Shown here piece after piece: positions 1-8,036 of a stretch of DNA of 64,000 nucleotides. This DNA is from CAIKMD01 sp963803265 (GTDB taxonomy: Bacteria > Pseudomonadota > Alphaproteobacteria > ATCC43930 > CGMCC-115725). The stretch is from NCBI GenBank assembly GCA_963803265.1, contig CAWDLZ010000011.1, positions 248,001 through 312,000 of the forward strand, written 5' to 3'. A program made the translations under genes and the position numbers. The notes under the pieces were generated by a model. That model did not search any database and had not been told where the DNA came from. It was given only the letters and a program-made list of their open reading frames with translations. Every line of letters starts with the position of its first letter. Positions within the stretch are counted from its first letter, which is position 1.

Positions 1-839
1 ATGTGATTGTTCAGGAGCTGCAAATCGCCCGGCTGGAACATCATCGAGAAATTGAATTCCTCGCTATTGGCCAATTCGTCGATCATCGCGCGCGCCTCCA
101 CTTGGGCAGGGCTGAAGCGCGGCACCTCGGGAAAGGCCTGCGCATTCTTGATCTGCCCGTCGATATAGCGGCATGAGAAGTAGCCTTCCTGCTCGGTGTA
201 GATCGGTTGCTGGTAATAGGGCTTCTCGCCGGGCGGCTCTTGCTTGTTCCAGCTCCAATAGAAAGGCTGATAGAGTACCATCAGGAGGTCCGGGCGGCGG
301 CGGGCGATCTCGTTTCGCACCGCGACCGAGCTGGCGAGCTTGCTCAGGCCGCCGCTCTTTGCGACATGCAGCACGAAGAGGCCGGTCACGTCGCAGCTAT
401 CGGTGTGGAAATTCAGCCGCTGGTTGGATTGATAGCCGCGCCCCCCGGGGCTTTCGGTGAGGACGCCGATATTGCGCACGTCGCCCAAGAGATCGCCAAC
501 CCGACTCTGCGAGCGCGCGGTACCGAGATGCTTGCCCATCCCCCAATAGATCAGCCGCAGCTCGTCCTTGCTGTAGCCCTCAATGGGAAAGCCGCGGAAA
601 AGCTGCAAACCGCAGCCGTTTTCCAGCCGCTCCCGCGCCATCTCGAACAGAGCCGACACGGTTGGCAGCGGAAAATCCTGCTGCGTCAAGGTTTCTAGCG
701 TCTTGCCGGCTTCGCGCGCGGCGGCGAAGGCATGCTTCAGCTCGGCGATCTCGGACGGGGTCCAGTCGTGGATCCACGCGCTCGACTTCACCATGTCCGG
801 CCCGCGCCAATCGGCGGGGCCTTCGATTAGGGTCGCCAT
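1..839 (-). CDS. TauD/TfdA-family Fe(II)/2-oxoglutarate dioxygenase, 3' end beyond window
   Basis: Minus-strand ORF open through the window edge; 279 codons are visible. The start is the ATG at 839-837, preceded by GGAGGAAAGCC, an excellent ribosome binding site. The first half of the Fe(II) facial triad is plain: FHTD at residues 144-147 (His145, Asp147). The visible end, GDLQLLNNH, is the strand that in this family leads directly into the distal His ligand, so only the last ~40-60 residues are missing. The family hydroxylates sulfonates, phenoxyacids or other acids in the cytoplasm using 2-oxoglutarate and O2. The substrate cannot be read from the sequence. It is divergent from a seven-gene SBP array of the taurine/sulfonate-binding type, which makes an organosulfonate or related acid plausible but unproven. 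Confidence 0.85.
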   Translation of the reverse strand, partial: MATLIEGPADWRGPDMVKSSAWIHDWTPSEIAELKHAFAAAREAGKTLETLTQQDFPLPTVSALFEMARERLENGCGLQLFRGFPIEGYSKDELRLIYWGMGKHLGTARSQSRVGDLLGDVRNIGVLTESPGGRGYQSNQRLNFHTDSCDVTGLFVLHVAKSGGLSKLASSVAVRNEIARRRPDLLMVLYQPFYWSWNKQEPPGEKPYYQQPIYTEQEGYFSCRYIDGQIKNAQAFPEVPRFSPAQVEARAMIDELANSEEFNFSMMFQPGDLQLLNNH

Positions 840-976
840 GGCTTTCCTCCGCGGCAAACGCCGTTGAAAAGTAGCCGCTCGCTTTCCCCGAGTCTTTCCC
901 GCCCTAAAGCCAGCCTCGCACGTCCAGGTGCTATTCGAAGCAAAAATGGGCTAGCCTGGAAGGACGGGAGGATGGA

Positions 977-1936
977 ATGAGGCGGATCGCGCGCGCTGCG
1001 CTGCTCGGCGTTTTCGTTTGCGGCGCGGCGCATGCCAGCAAGGCCGCGGACACGATCCATCTCGGCAAGGCCGAAGCCGTGCCCTGGACCTTCATCCCCG
1101 CCGACATCGCGGTCGAGCAGGGTTTTTTCGCGAAATACGGGCTCGACGTCGAGATCACCGATATGGGCGGCGACGCCAAGCTGCAACAGGCCATGGCTGC
1201 CGGCAGCCTCGATTTCGGGCTGGGCAGCGGGCCGGCGATGGCGTTTGCGGCCAAGGGCGCGCCGGCGATGGCGGTCGCGGCCTTTGCCGGTTCGCCGCGC
1301 AACATGGTGATCGTGGTCGCCGCGGACTCGCCGCTGCATGACACCGAAGATCTGAAGGGCACGCTGATTGCGGTGTCGAGCATCGGTTCGTTGACCGATT
1401 GGCTCGCCAAGCGGATCGGTGTGCAATCCGGCTGGGGCCCGACCAGCGTGCGGACCCTCGGCCTTGGCACTTTCGATGCGAGCTTCGCAGCTGTGCGAAC
1501 CCATCAGGTCAACGGCATGGTCACGGCAGCGGAAATGGGCTACCAGCTCGAAGCGAAGCATACCGGCCGCATCCTCACGGGGCTCGAAGACTATGCGCCG
1601 CATTTCATCACGCATGTCGTGTTCGCGAGGCGGCAGCTCATCGCCGACAAGCCCGATCTCGTCGCGCGCTTCCTCAAGGGATTCTTCTCGGCGATCCGCT
1701 TCATGAAGAAGAACAAGATCGAGACCACCATAATCGCAGCGCGCGTGCTGCACCAAGACCCCGAGGTCATGAGCCGCGCTTACGATCGCGAGATCGCGAT
1801 GATGGAGGATGATGGAAGTTTCGATCCGCAGGCGATCGAGGTCTTGAAGCAATCCTGGGTCGAGATGGGCACCCTGCCCGACAAGCCCGCCGACGATCTG
1901 TTGTTCGCCACCAAATTCGTGCCCATCAACCCGTAG
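977..1936 (+). CDS. ABC transporter substrate-binding protein, array member 1 (TauA/SsuA/NMT1-like)
   Basis: 319 residues with a Sec signal peptide (basic MRR start, hydrophobic stretch, ASKA-AD cleavage region). It has the two-lobed periplasmic fold of the NrtA/SsuA/TauA/THI5 family: first lobe motif VEQGFFAKYGLDVEI, ligand loops GLGSGPAMAF and AGSPRN, hinge motif GSLTDWL, and the C-terminal FLKGFF and DPQAIEVLKQSW helices. These receptors bind small sulfonates, nitrate, pyrimidine-like or aromatic acids and hand them to an ABC permease. It is the first of seven paralogues in head-to-tail order; GGGAGG precedes the ATG. No transport core follows. The family is sure, the ligand unknown. Confidence 0.9.
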   Translation: MRRIARAALLGVFVCGAAHASKAADTIHLGKAEAVPWTFIPADIAVEQGFFAKYGLDVEITDMGGDAKLQQAMAAGSLDFGLGSGPAMAFAAKGAPAMAVAAFAGSPRNMVIVVAADSPLHDTEDLKGTLIAVSSIGSLTDWLAKRIGVQSGWGPTSVRTLGLGTFDASFAAVRTHQVNGMVTAAEMGYQLEAKHTGRILTGLEDYAPHFITHVVFARRQLIADKPDLVARFLKGFFSAIRFMKKNKIETTIIAARVLHQDPEVMSRAYDREIAMMEDDGSFDPQAIEVLKQSWVEMGTLPDKPADDLLFATKFVPINP

Positions 1937-1950
1937 CGAGGAACAACATC

Positions 1951-2916
1951 ATGACAGGCAAGGAGCGGAATTTCTTCGCCGTCATCGCTGCCACGGCCGC
2001 TCTGTTGATGGGCGCGCCGGCCCAGGCCGCGGATAAGGTCCATGCCGGCACGGCGGTGGCCCTCTGGGCATTCCTGCCGCTTCAGGTCGGGCTCGAGGAA
2101 GGCATCTGGGCCAAATACGGCATCGATCTCGACATCACCAACAACGGCAGCGACGCCAAGCTGCAGCAAGCGATGACCGCGGGCAGCATCGATTTCGGCC
2201 TCGGCAGCGGCGCGGCGATGGCCTTCGCCGCCAAGGGCGCGCCGGTCAGGGCGGTCGCCGCCTTCGCGGGCGAGCCGCGCACGGTCGTCATCATCGTCGC
2301 CGCCGATTCGCCGGTCAAAAGCCCGGCCGACCTCAAGGGCAAGCTGGTCGTCATGCCTGGCGTCGGATCGGTCAGCGAATGGCTGGTTTGGCGCATGGCG
2401 ATTGCCGAGGGCTGGGGCAAGGACGGCATAAGAACCGCGGGTCAAGGGTCGCTCGACGCCAATGTCGCGGCGATCGAAACCCACCAGGCCGACGCCATGA
2501 CCGGCCCGCCGGAGGTGGGATATCTCTTGGAATCCCGCGGGCAGGGCCACGTCGCCTTCGGCCTTGCCCAGTATGCGCCGCACTTTCATGCGCATGTGAT
2601 CTTCGCCCGCAATGACATCATCGAGAATGACCCCGACCTGGTCGAGCGCTTCCTCAAAGGCTTCTTCGCGGGCGTCGCTTTCATGAAAACTCATAAGGAA
2701 GAAACGACGGCGATCGCGGTCCGCGAGCTGCACAACACGCCCGAGATTATGAATCGCATCTATGACGATCTGGCGCCTTGGCTCGAGAGCGACGGCCATT
2801 TCGATCCCCAGGCGATCGAGGTGCTGAAGGATTCCTTCGTTGAGATGGGCATCCTCGACAAAAAGCCCAGCGACGACGAGATCCTCACGACGCGTTTCGT
2901 GCCGGTCAAGCCGTGA
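1951..2916 (+). CDS. Substrate-binding protein, array member 2
   Basis: 321 residues, signal peptide ending around AQA-AD. It begins 14 bp after member 1, with GAGGA as ribosome binding site. It differs from its neighbours where ligand is expected to sit: the first strand reads ALWAFLPL, one residue shorter than the others, the first loop is GLGSGAAMAF, and the hinge is GSVSEWL instead of GSLTEWL. Lobe-two motif HQADAMTGPPEVGYLLE carries a double proline not seen in other members. The C-terminus FVPVKP is conserved. These changes suggest a ligand distinct from member 1; the transporter partner is not evident. Confidence 0.9.
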   Translation: MTGKERNFFAVIAATAALLMGAPAQAADKVHAGTAVALWAFLPLQVGLEEGIWAKYGIDLDITNNGSDAKLQQAMTAGSIDFGLGSGAAMAFAAKGAPVRAVAAFAGEPRTVVIIVAADSPVKSPADLKGKLVVMPGVGSVSEWLVWRMAIAEGWGKDGIRTAGQGSLDANVAAIETHQADAMTGPPEVGYLLESRGQGHVAFGLAQYAPHFHAHVIFARNDIIENDPDLVERFLKGFFAGVAFMKTHKEETTAIAVRELHNTPEIMNRIYDDLAPWLESDGHFDPQAIEVLKDSFVEMGILDKKPSDDEILTTRFVPVKP

Positions 2917-2920
2917 GACG

Positions 2921-2934
2921 CAACATCGACAGGG
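2921..2934 (+). repeat. Intergenic duplication scar, copy 1
   Basis: CAACATCGACAGGG lies in the 27-bp gap before array member 3. The same 14 bases recur at 4903-4916 before member 5. Here the last bases form part of the ribosome binding site (AGGGAG). Best explained as spacer copied along with a gene during tandem duplication. Confidence 0.6.
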
Positions 2935-2943
2935 AGTAAAGAC

Positions 2944-3909
2944 ATGAAACGCCAAATGACAGGGATTGCGTTGCTCGGCGCCGCTCTGCTGATGGGCTGG
3001 ACCGCCAATGCGCGGGCCGCCGACAAGGTGCGCGTCGGCAAGGCGGTGGGAACGGCCTGGACCTTCACCCCCATCGATGTCGGCCTCGCCGAGGGCATCT
3101 TCGCGAAATACGATCTCGACGTCGAGGTAGCGAATTTCAGCGGCGACGCGAAGCTCCAGCAGGGCCTCCTCTCGAACAGTCTCGATTTCGGCCTCGGCAG
3201 CGGCCCGGCGATGGCCTTTGCCGTCAAGGGCGCGCCGGTTGTCGCGGTCGCCGCTTTCGCCAACGAGCCACGAAACATCGGGGTCACCCTGGCGGCGGAT
3301 TCGCCGATCAAGACCGTGGCCGACCTGAAGGGCAAGCTCTTGGCCATCAGCACCACCGGTTCGCTCACCGAATGGCTGGTCAAGAAGCTATCGGTGTCGG
3401 AGGGATGGGGCGTGGACGGCGTTAAATCGGTCGCGATCGGCGATGCCGTTCAGCAGGTCGCGGCGTTAAAGACGCGACAGGTTGACGCGCTCATGGGCGC
3501 GGCCGAGGCTGGCTATCAGCTCGAAGAGCGTCACGAGGGCCGCGTCCTCGTCACCATGGACCACTATGTGCCGCATTTCGTCACCCATGTGATCTTCGCC
3601 AACAAGCAGCTGGTCGCCAGCAATCCCGCGCTGGTCGATCGGTTCTTGAGGGGATTCTTCGCGTCGATGGCGTTCGTCAAGGCCAATAAGGAAAAGGACA
3701 TCGCGATCGCGGGGCCGGTTCTGCACGAAAGCGCGGCGGTCCTTGCCAAGACTTACGACTCCCAGATGCCGATGATGGAGCTCGACGGACAGTTCGACAG
3801 CCAAGGGCTCGCGCTGATCAAGGATTCCTTCGTCGATTTGGGTATCCTCGACAAGAAGCCCGCCGACGACGAGATGCTCACCCGGAGGTTCCTGCCGGTG
3901 AAGCCCTGA
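2944..3909 (+). CDS. Substrate-binding protein, array member 3
   Basis: 321 residues; signal peptide with ARA-AD cleavage region; ribosome binding site AGGGAG. Ligand-loop sequences are GTAWTFTPI, GLGSGPAMAF, ANEPRN (others mostly AGEPRN) and GSLTEWL. In lobe two RQVDALMGAAEAGYQLE replaces the usual HQVDAM. The C-terminal segment differs slightly, with GLALIKDSFVDLG where others have IEVLK. It is followed after only 8 bp by member 4, whose Shine-Dalgarno overlaps this stop codon, so the two are likely translated from one message. Confidence 0.9.
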   Translation: MKRQMTGIALLGAALLMGWTANARAADKVRVGKAVGTAWTFTPIDVGLAEGIFAKYDLDVEVANFSGDAKLQQGLLSNSLDFGLGSGPAMAFAVKGAPVVAVAAFANEPRNIGVTLAADSPIKTVADLKGKLLAISTTGSLTEWLVKKLSVSEGWGVDGVKSVAIGDAVQQVAALKTRQVDALMGAAEAGYQLEERHEGRVLVTMDHYVPHFVTHVIFANKQLVASNPALVDRFLRGFFASMAFVKANKEKDIAIAGPVLHESAAVLAKTYDSQMPMMELDGQFDSQGLALIKDSFVDLGILDKKPADDEMLTRRFLPVKP

Positions 3910-3917
3910 GGAGCGCG

Positions 3918-4880
3918 ATGCGATTGGACTGGAAATACGCCCGTCTCGTCGCCGTCCTCCTGGCCGGCGCGCCACTGGCGGCCGCGCGCGCCGACACGTT
4001 GCGCGCGGGCAAGGCGGTCGAGACCTCCTTTCCGATGTCGATCATGGATCTCGGGGTGGCCGAAGGCATCTTCGCCAAGTACGGCGTGGAACTCGAGATC
4101 AGCGCTTTCACCGGGGACGCCAAGCTGCAGCAGGCTTTCGCCGCCAGGAGCATCGATGTCGGGTTCGGCAGCGGGCCTTCCATGGCCTTCGAGCTCAAGG
4201 GCTCGCCCGTGATCACGGTCGCCGCTTTCGCCGGCGAGCCACGCACGATCTCGGTCGCGGTGATTCCCGACTCGCCGATCAAGACCGCTTCCGACTTGAA
4301 AGGCAAGCTGATGGCGATCAGCAACACCGGCTCGCTCACCGAATGGCTGGTCAGGCGCCTCGCGGTGAAGGAAGGCTGGGGTCCCGACGGCGTGCGGATG
4401 GTCGCGCTAGGCGCGGGGGCGGCGATGAATGGCGCCCTCTTCACGAAGGAGGTTGACGCCATGATGACCGGGACCGAGAATGCCCTCATCGTGGTGGACC
4501 GCGGCCAAGCGCGCCTCGTCACCAGCATGGAGAGCTTCGCGCCCGATTTTCTCACCCATGTGGTCTTCGCGAGCACCGATCTGGTGCAGAGGAATCCCGA
4601 CCTCGTCGACCGCTTCCTCAAGGGCTTCTTCGCCTCGATCGCTTACGCCAAGGCGAACAAGGCGAAGGCAATCCAGTTTTTCGCCCCGTTCCTCGACGAA
4701 AAGCCCTCGGTATTCGCCGATATCTACGACCACGAGACGCCGATGCTGATCGACGACGGTCATTTGGACCCGAAGGCCGTCGCGGTGCTGAAGGATTCCT
4801 TCATCGATATGGGTATCCTGGCCGAGCGCCCACCCGACGACCGGCTCTTCACCACGCGCTTCGTGCCGGTAAGGTTCTGA
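3918..4880 (+). CDS. Substrate-binding protein, array member 4 (most divergent pocket)
   Basis: 320 residues with signal peptide (AAARA-DT). Overall fold motifs are kept (GLGSG-like FGSGPSMAF, AGEPRT, GSLTEWL, FLKGFFA), but the first-lobe aromatic position is lost: the other array members have a conserved Trp (for example VAWTFT), here it reads VETSFPM. In lobe two the conserved HQVDAM...GYQLE segment becomes KEVDAMMTGTENALIVVDR. The tail is FVPVRF rather than FVPVKP. These differences sit in loops that face ligand in the family, so member 4 probably binds something different. The gap to member 5 is 100 bp, the longest in the array. Confidence 0.9.
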   Translation: MRLDWKYARLVAVLLAGAPLAAARADTLRAGKAVETSFPMSIMDLGVAEGIFAKYGVELEISAFTGDAKLQQAFAARSIDVGFGSGPSMAFELKGSPVITVAAFAGEPRTISVAVIPDSPIKTASDLKGKLMAISNTGSLTEWLVRRLAVKEGWGPDGVRMVALGAGAAMNGALFTKEVDAMMTGTENALIVVDRGQARLVTSMESFAPDFLTHVVFASTDLVQRNPDLVDRFLKGFFASIAYAKANKAKAIQFFAPFLDEKPSVFADIYDHETPMLIDDGHLDPKAVAVLKDSFIDMGILAERPPDDRLFTTRFVPVRF

Positions 4881-4902
4881 TCGCAGGTCTCGCCGAGCCG
4901 CC

Positions 4903-4916
4903 CAACATCGACAGGG
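4903..4916 (+). repeat. Intergenic duplication scar, copy 2
   Basis: Second copy of CAACATCGACAGGG, identical to 2921-2934, here in the 100-bp spacer between array members 4 and 5 and well upstream of the member 5 ribosome binding site. Confidence 0.55.
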
Positions 4917-4980
4917 CACGGCGCTTCGACTATCTTTCGCGGCAAGGGTGCCGCACGCATCCATCCGGGAGGAAGCGAAT

Positions 4981-5959
4981 ATGAGATTGAACCGCGCTCG
5001 GGCGATCTGCGCCGCTTGGAGCGGCGTTGTGCTACTCGGTCTCGCACCGCCTCCTACGGCCTACGCCGCCGAGACGGTTCACGCCGCCAAGGCCGCGGGC
5101 GTCGCCTGGACCTTCACCCTGCTCGATGTCGGGATCGAGCAAGGCATATTCGCCAAATATGGGCTCGACGTGGACAGCTCGGACATGGCCGGCGACGCGA
5201 AGCTCCAGCAGGCCCTGGCTGCGGGCAGCGTCGATTTCGGATTGGGCAGCGGCCCATCGATGGCGCTGGCCGCGAAGGGCGGAGCGGCCATCGCGGTTGC
5301 CGCCTTCGCCGGCGAGCCGCGCAATATCTCGATCATCATCGCGCCCCAATCCGCGATCAAGACCGTGGCCGACCTCAAAGGCAAGACGGTGGCTGCTACC
5401 ACCAAAGGCTCGCTGACCGAATGGCTGGTCCAGCAACTCGCGATCCAACGGGGCTGGGGCGAGAACGGCATCCCGATGGTCGAGCTCGGCACCTTCGATG
5501 CCGGCGTTGCCGCCCTCGCGACCCATCAGGTCGATGCCATGGTGGGTGCTCTCGAGGCCGGATATCTGCTCGAGGAAAAGAACCAGGGCAAGGTTCTGAC
5601 CGGGCTCGAAATGGTCGCGCCCAAATTCATTACCCATGTCGTGTTTGCGCGCGACGATTTAGTGCGGACCAACCCCGATTTGGTGAACCGGTTCTTGAAG
5701 GGCGTTTTCGGCTCGATCGCTTTCATGAAGGCGAACGAGGCAAAGACCACCGAGATCGCGACCCGCGTGTTGCATCAGAGCCCCGCGGTAATGAAGCGCG
5801 CTTATGATTACGAGATCTCGATGTTCGAGGATGACGGGCATTTCGACCGCCAAGGGGTCGAAGTCGCTCAAGAAATCCTTCATCGACATGGGCATGTTGA
5901 CGGAAAAGCCCGCCGACGATCAGCTCTTCACCACGCAATTCCTCCCTGTCAAACCCTAA
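4981..5959 (+). CDS. Substrate-binding protein, array member 5 (C-terminal single-base frameshift)
   Basis: The ATG at 4981 follows GGGAGGAA at the right distance, preferred to an upstream GTG at 4948. The protein matches its neighbours through GVEV, after which the annotated frame runs into arginine-rich nonsense and ends at 5976. Removing one base near 5865 restores LKKSFIDMGMLTEKPADDQLF and a stop at 5957-5959, giving 325 residues and a normal 13-bp spacing to member 6. Pocket loops are GVAWTFTLL, GLGSGPSMAL, AGEPRN with APQSA instead of AADSP, and HQVDAMVGALEAGYLLE. The frameshift is probably a sequence error or very recent. Confidence 0.85.
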
Positions 5960-5972
5960 CAGCGAGCACGCC

Positions 5973-6944
5973 ATGAGACGCACCGCGCAGATCCTTTCCG
6001 CCATTGCCCTCGCGACCGGATTGCTTGCCGCGAGTGCGCCGCAGTCCGGTGCCACCGACCAAGTCCGCGCCGCGAAATCCGTCAACGTGGCCTGGGCCTT
6101 CATTCCGCTCGATGTCGGCGTCGAGCAAGGCATCTTCGCTAAATACGACCTCGACGTCAAAGTGAGCGCTCTGGCCGGAGACGCCAAGCTGCAGCAGGCA
6201 CTTGCCGCGGACAGCCTCGATTTCGGCTTGGGCAGCGGCCCATCGATGGCGTTCGCGGTCAAGGGCTCGCCCGTCATCGCGGTCGCGGCCTTCGCCGCCG
6301 AGCCGCGCAACATCTCGGTCGTGGTCGCGCCCGATTCCGCAATCAAGACCGTCGCCGACCTCAGAGGCAAGCTGCTCGCCGTCACCACCGCCGGCTCGCT
6401 CACGGAATGGCTGGCGAAGCGCATCGGCATCCAGGAAGGCTGGGGACCCGACGGCGTCCGGACCGTCGCGCTTGGGCCCTTCGAGGCCTTCATGTCGGCG
6501 CTCAAGACCAACCAGATCGACGGCATGATGGTGGCGACCGAAAAAGGCTACCAGCTCGAGGAACTCAACCAAGGCCGAATCCTCGTCGGCATGGAAAAAT
6601 ACGCGCCAAAATTCCACACCCATGTGATCTTCGCGACGAATAAGATCGTCGCCGCCAAGCCCGACGTCGTGAACCGGTTCCTCAAGGGCTTCTTCGCCTC
6701 GGTCGCGTTCATGAAGGCCAACAAGGCGAAGACCACCGAGATCGCGACCCGGATCCTGCACCAAAGCCCAACCGCGATGGACAAGACCTATGACTACGAG
6801 ATCTCGATGCTCGAGGATGACGGGCATTTCGATCCCGCGGCGGTCGAGGTGATCAAGGATTCCTTCGTCGGCATGGGAACCTTGACCGAAAAGCCCAGAG
6901 ACGATCAGCTCTTCACCACCAAATTCCTGCCCGTCAAGCCTTAG
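5973..6944 (+). CDS. Substrate-binding protein, array member 6
   Basis: 323 residues, signal peptide with a cleavage region near SGA-TD. Ligand-loop sequences are NVAWAFIPL, GLGSGPSMAF, AAEPRN followed by APDSA, and GSLTEWL. Lobe two has NQIDGMMVATEKGYQLE. It is closest to member 5 in the APxSA loop, suggesting the two are the most recent duplicates. The ribosome binding site is weak (GCGAGC) and the gene starts within the misread end of member 5, so translation may depend on coupling. Confidence 0.9.
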   Translation: MRRTAQILSAIALATGLLAASAPQSGATDQVRAAKSVNVAWAFIPLDVGVEQGIFAKYDLDVKVSALAGDAKLQQALAADSLDFGLGSGPSMAFAVKGSPVIAVAAFAAEPRNISVVVAPDSAIKTVADLRGKLLAVTTAGSLTEWLAKRIGIQEGWGPDGVRTVALGPFEAFMSALKTNQIDGMMVATEKGYQLEELNQGRILVGMEKYAPKFHTHVIFATNKIVAAKPDVVNRFLKGFFASVAFMKANKAKTTEIATRILHQSPTAMDKTYDYEISMLEDDGHFDPAAVEVIKDSFVGMGTLTEKPRDDQLFTTKFLPVKP

Positions 6945-6953
6945 GAAAAAACC

Positions 6954-7931
6954 ATGGACCGCAGCCGCCGCTCTCCGCGAATTCGCGCCGTTCTGGTCGG
7001 CGCGGCCTTGCTCCTGGCCGCGGTGTCGCCCGCCCGAGCGGCCGACAAATTGCAGGTCGGCAAGGCCATCAACGTGTTGTGGATCTATACCGTCCTCGAT
7101 ATCGGGGTCGAGCAAGGCATCTTTGGCAAATACGGGCTCGATGTCGACATCTCCGTGCTGCCCGGCGATGCCAAGTTTCAGCAGGCGCTCGTCGCGAAGA
7201 GCATCGATATCGGGCTGGCGAGCGCGACGTCGATGGCGCTCTCAGTCAAGGGCTCGCCCGCCATCGCCGTCGCCGCCTATGCCGGGGCGCCGCGGAATTT
7301 CTCGGTCAATGTCGCGGCGGACTCGCCGATCAAGACGGTGGCCGATCTGAAGGGCAGGCTCTTGGCGGTCGCGACCAACGGGTCTTTGCCCGAATGGCTG
7401 ATCAAGCGGGTGTCCATGGCGCAAGGCTGGGGGGTCAACGGCATCCGCACGACCGCCACTGGCGGGTTCGAGGCAAGCGTCGCCGCGATGCTGACCCATC
7501 AGGTGGATGGCTTCATGGGCGCGACCGAGGCCGGACTTCAGCTCGAGGAAGAAAAGCGCGGCCGCATCGTCCTCAACGCCGAGAAATATGCCCCGCACTT
7601 TCTTACCCAGGTGGTCTCGACCCGAACCGATTTCGTGCGCGACCATCCCGATGTGGTCGAACGCTTCTTGAAGGGCCTCTTCGCCACCGTGGCTTTCGTT
7701 ACCGCCAACAAGGCGAAGACCACCGAGATCGCGACTCGAATCCTGCATCAAAGCCCGAGCGTGATAGACAAGACCTACGATTCGGAATTGTCGATGCTGT
7801 CGACCGACGGCAGCTTCGATCCCGAAGCGATCAAGCTCTTGAAGGATTCCTTCATCGACGTGGGAATCCTGACCGAGCGGCCGCCCGACGACAAGCTCTT
7901 CACCACCCAGTTCGTGCCGGTGAAATTCTAG
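6954..7931 (+). CDS. Substrate-binding protein, array member 7 (altered first ligand loop)
   Basis: 325 residues; signal peptide ending ARA-AD. The glycine-rich first ligand loop, GLGSGPxMA in the others, is GLASATSMALS here, and the first strand is NVLWIYTVL. The second loop is AGAPRN and the hinge GSLPEWL. Lobe two reads HQVDGFMGATEAGLQLE. It is the last gene of the array; its TAG stop lies inside the CTAGAG border of a palindromic repeat element, so the repeat inserted at or shaped the end of this gene (tail VKF instead of VKP). Confidence 0.9.
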   Translation: MDRSRRSPRIRAVLVGAALLLAAVSPARAADKLQVGKAINVLWIYTVLDIGVEQGIFGKYGLDVDISVLPGDAKFQQALVAKSIDIGLASATSMALSVKGSPAIAVAAYAGAPRNFSVNVAADSPIKTVADLKGRLLAVATNGSLPEWLIKRVSMAQGWGVNGIRTTATGGFEASVAAMLTHQVDGFMGATEAGLQLEEEKRGRIVLNAEKYAPHFLTQVVSTRTDFVRDHPDVVERFLKGLFATVAFVTANKAKTTEIATRILHQSPSVIDKTYDSELSMLSTDGSFDPEAIKLLKDSFIDVGILTERPPDDKLFTTQFVPVKF

Positions 7932-8035
7932 AGCGCGGTCGATTCAAGTTGAATCGGACCGCCGCTCTAGATTATTGATTGGGTCGCATTTTGGACGGCG
8001 ACCCGGTACCCACTTCGCCGGAAAATGCTCTAGAG
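7928..8035. repeat. Dispersed palindromic intergenic element with CTAGAG borders
   Basis: About 108 bp. The first half is a near-perfect inverted repeat (7932-7969): GAGCGCGGTCGATTCAA pairs with TTGAATCGGACCGCCGCTC. CTCTAG then occurs at the middle and CTCTAGAG closes the element at 8028-8035. The pattern of a gattcaa/ttgaatc palindrome, a short spacer and a GGTxCCCACTT...GGAAAATGCTCTAGAG end resembles an intergenic repeat I know from many Hyphomicrobiales genomes. It lies exactly between convergent genes and could fold as a bidirectional terminator. Confidence 0.7.
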
Positions 8036-8036
8036 A

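Noticed and set aside
827..1852. Long minus-strand ORFs opposite the SBP genes (also 1780-2955, 5949-7115 and others)
   Set aside because: They mirror SBP codons in GC-rich DNA, are rich in His/Arg/Asp/Gly, repeat at the same relative place under each paralogue and have no fold-like motifs or ribosome sites.
4948..4980. Upstream GTG start for array member 5
   Set aside because: It has no Shine-Dalgarno and no signal peptide; the ATG at 4981 has both.
977..7931. Interpretation of the SBP array as an assembly collapse or false repeat
   Set aside because: Members differ throughout, have different spacers and different pocket residues, so they are not copies created by misassembly.
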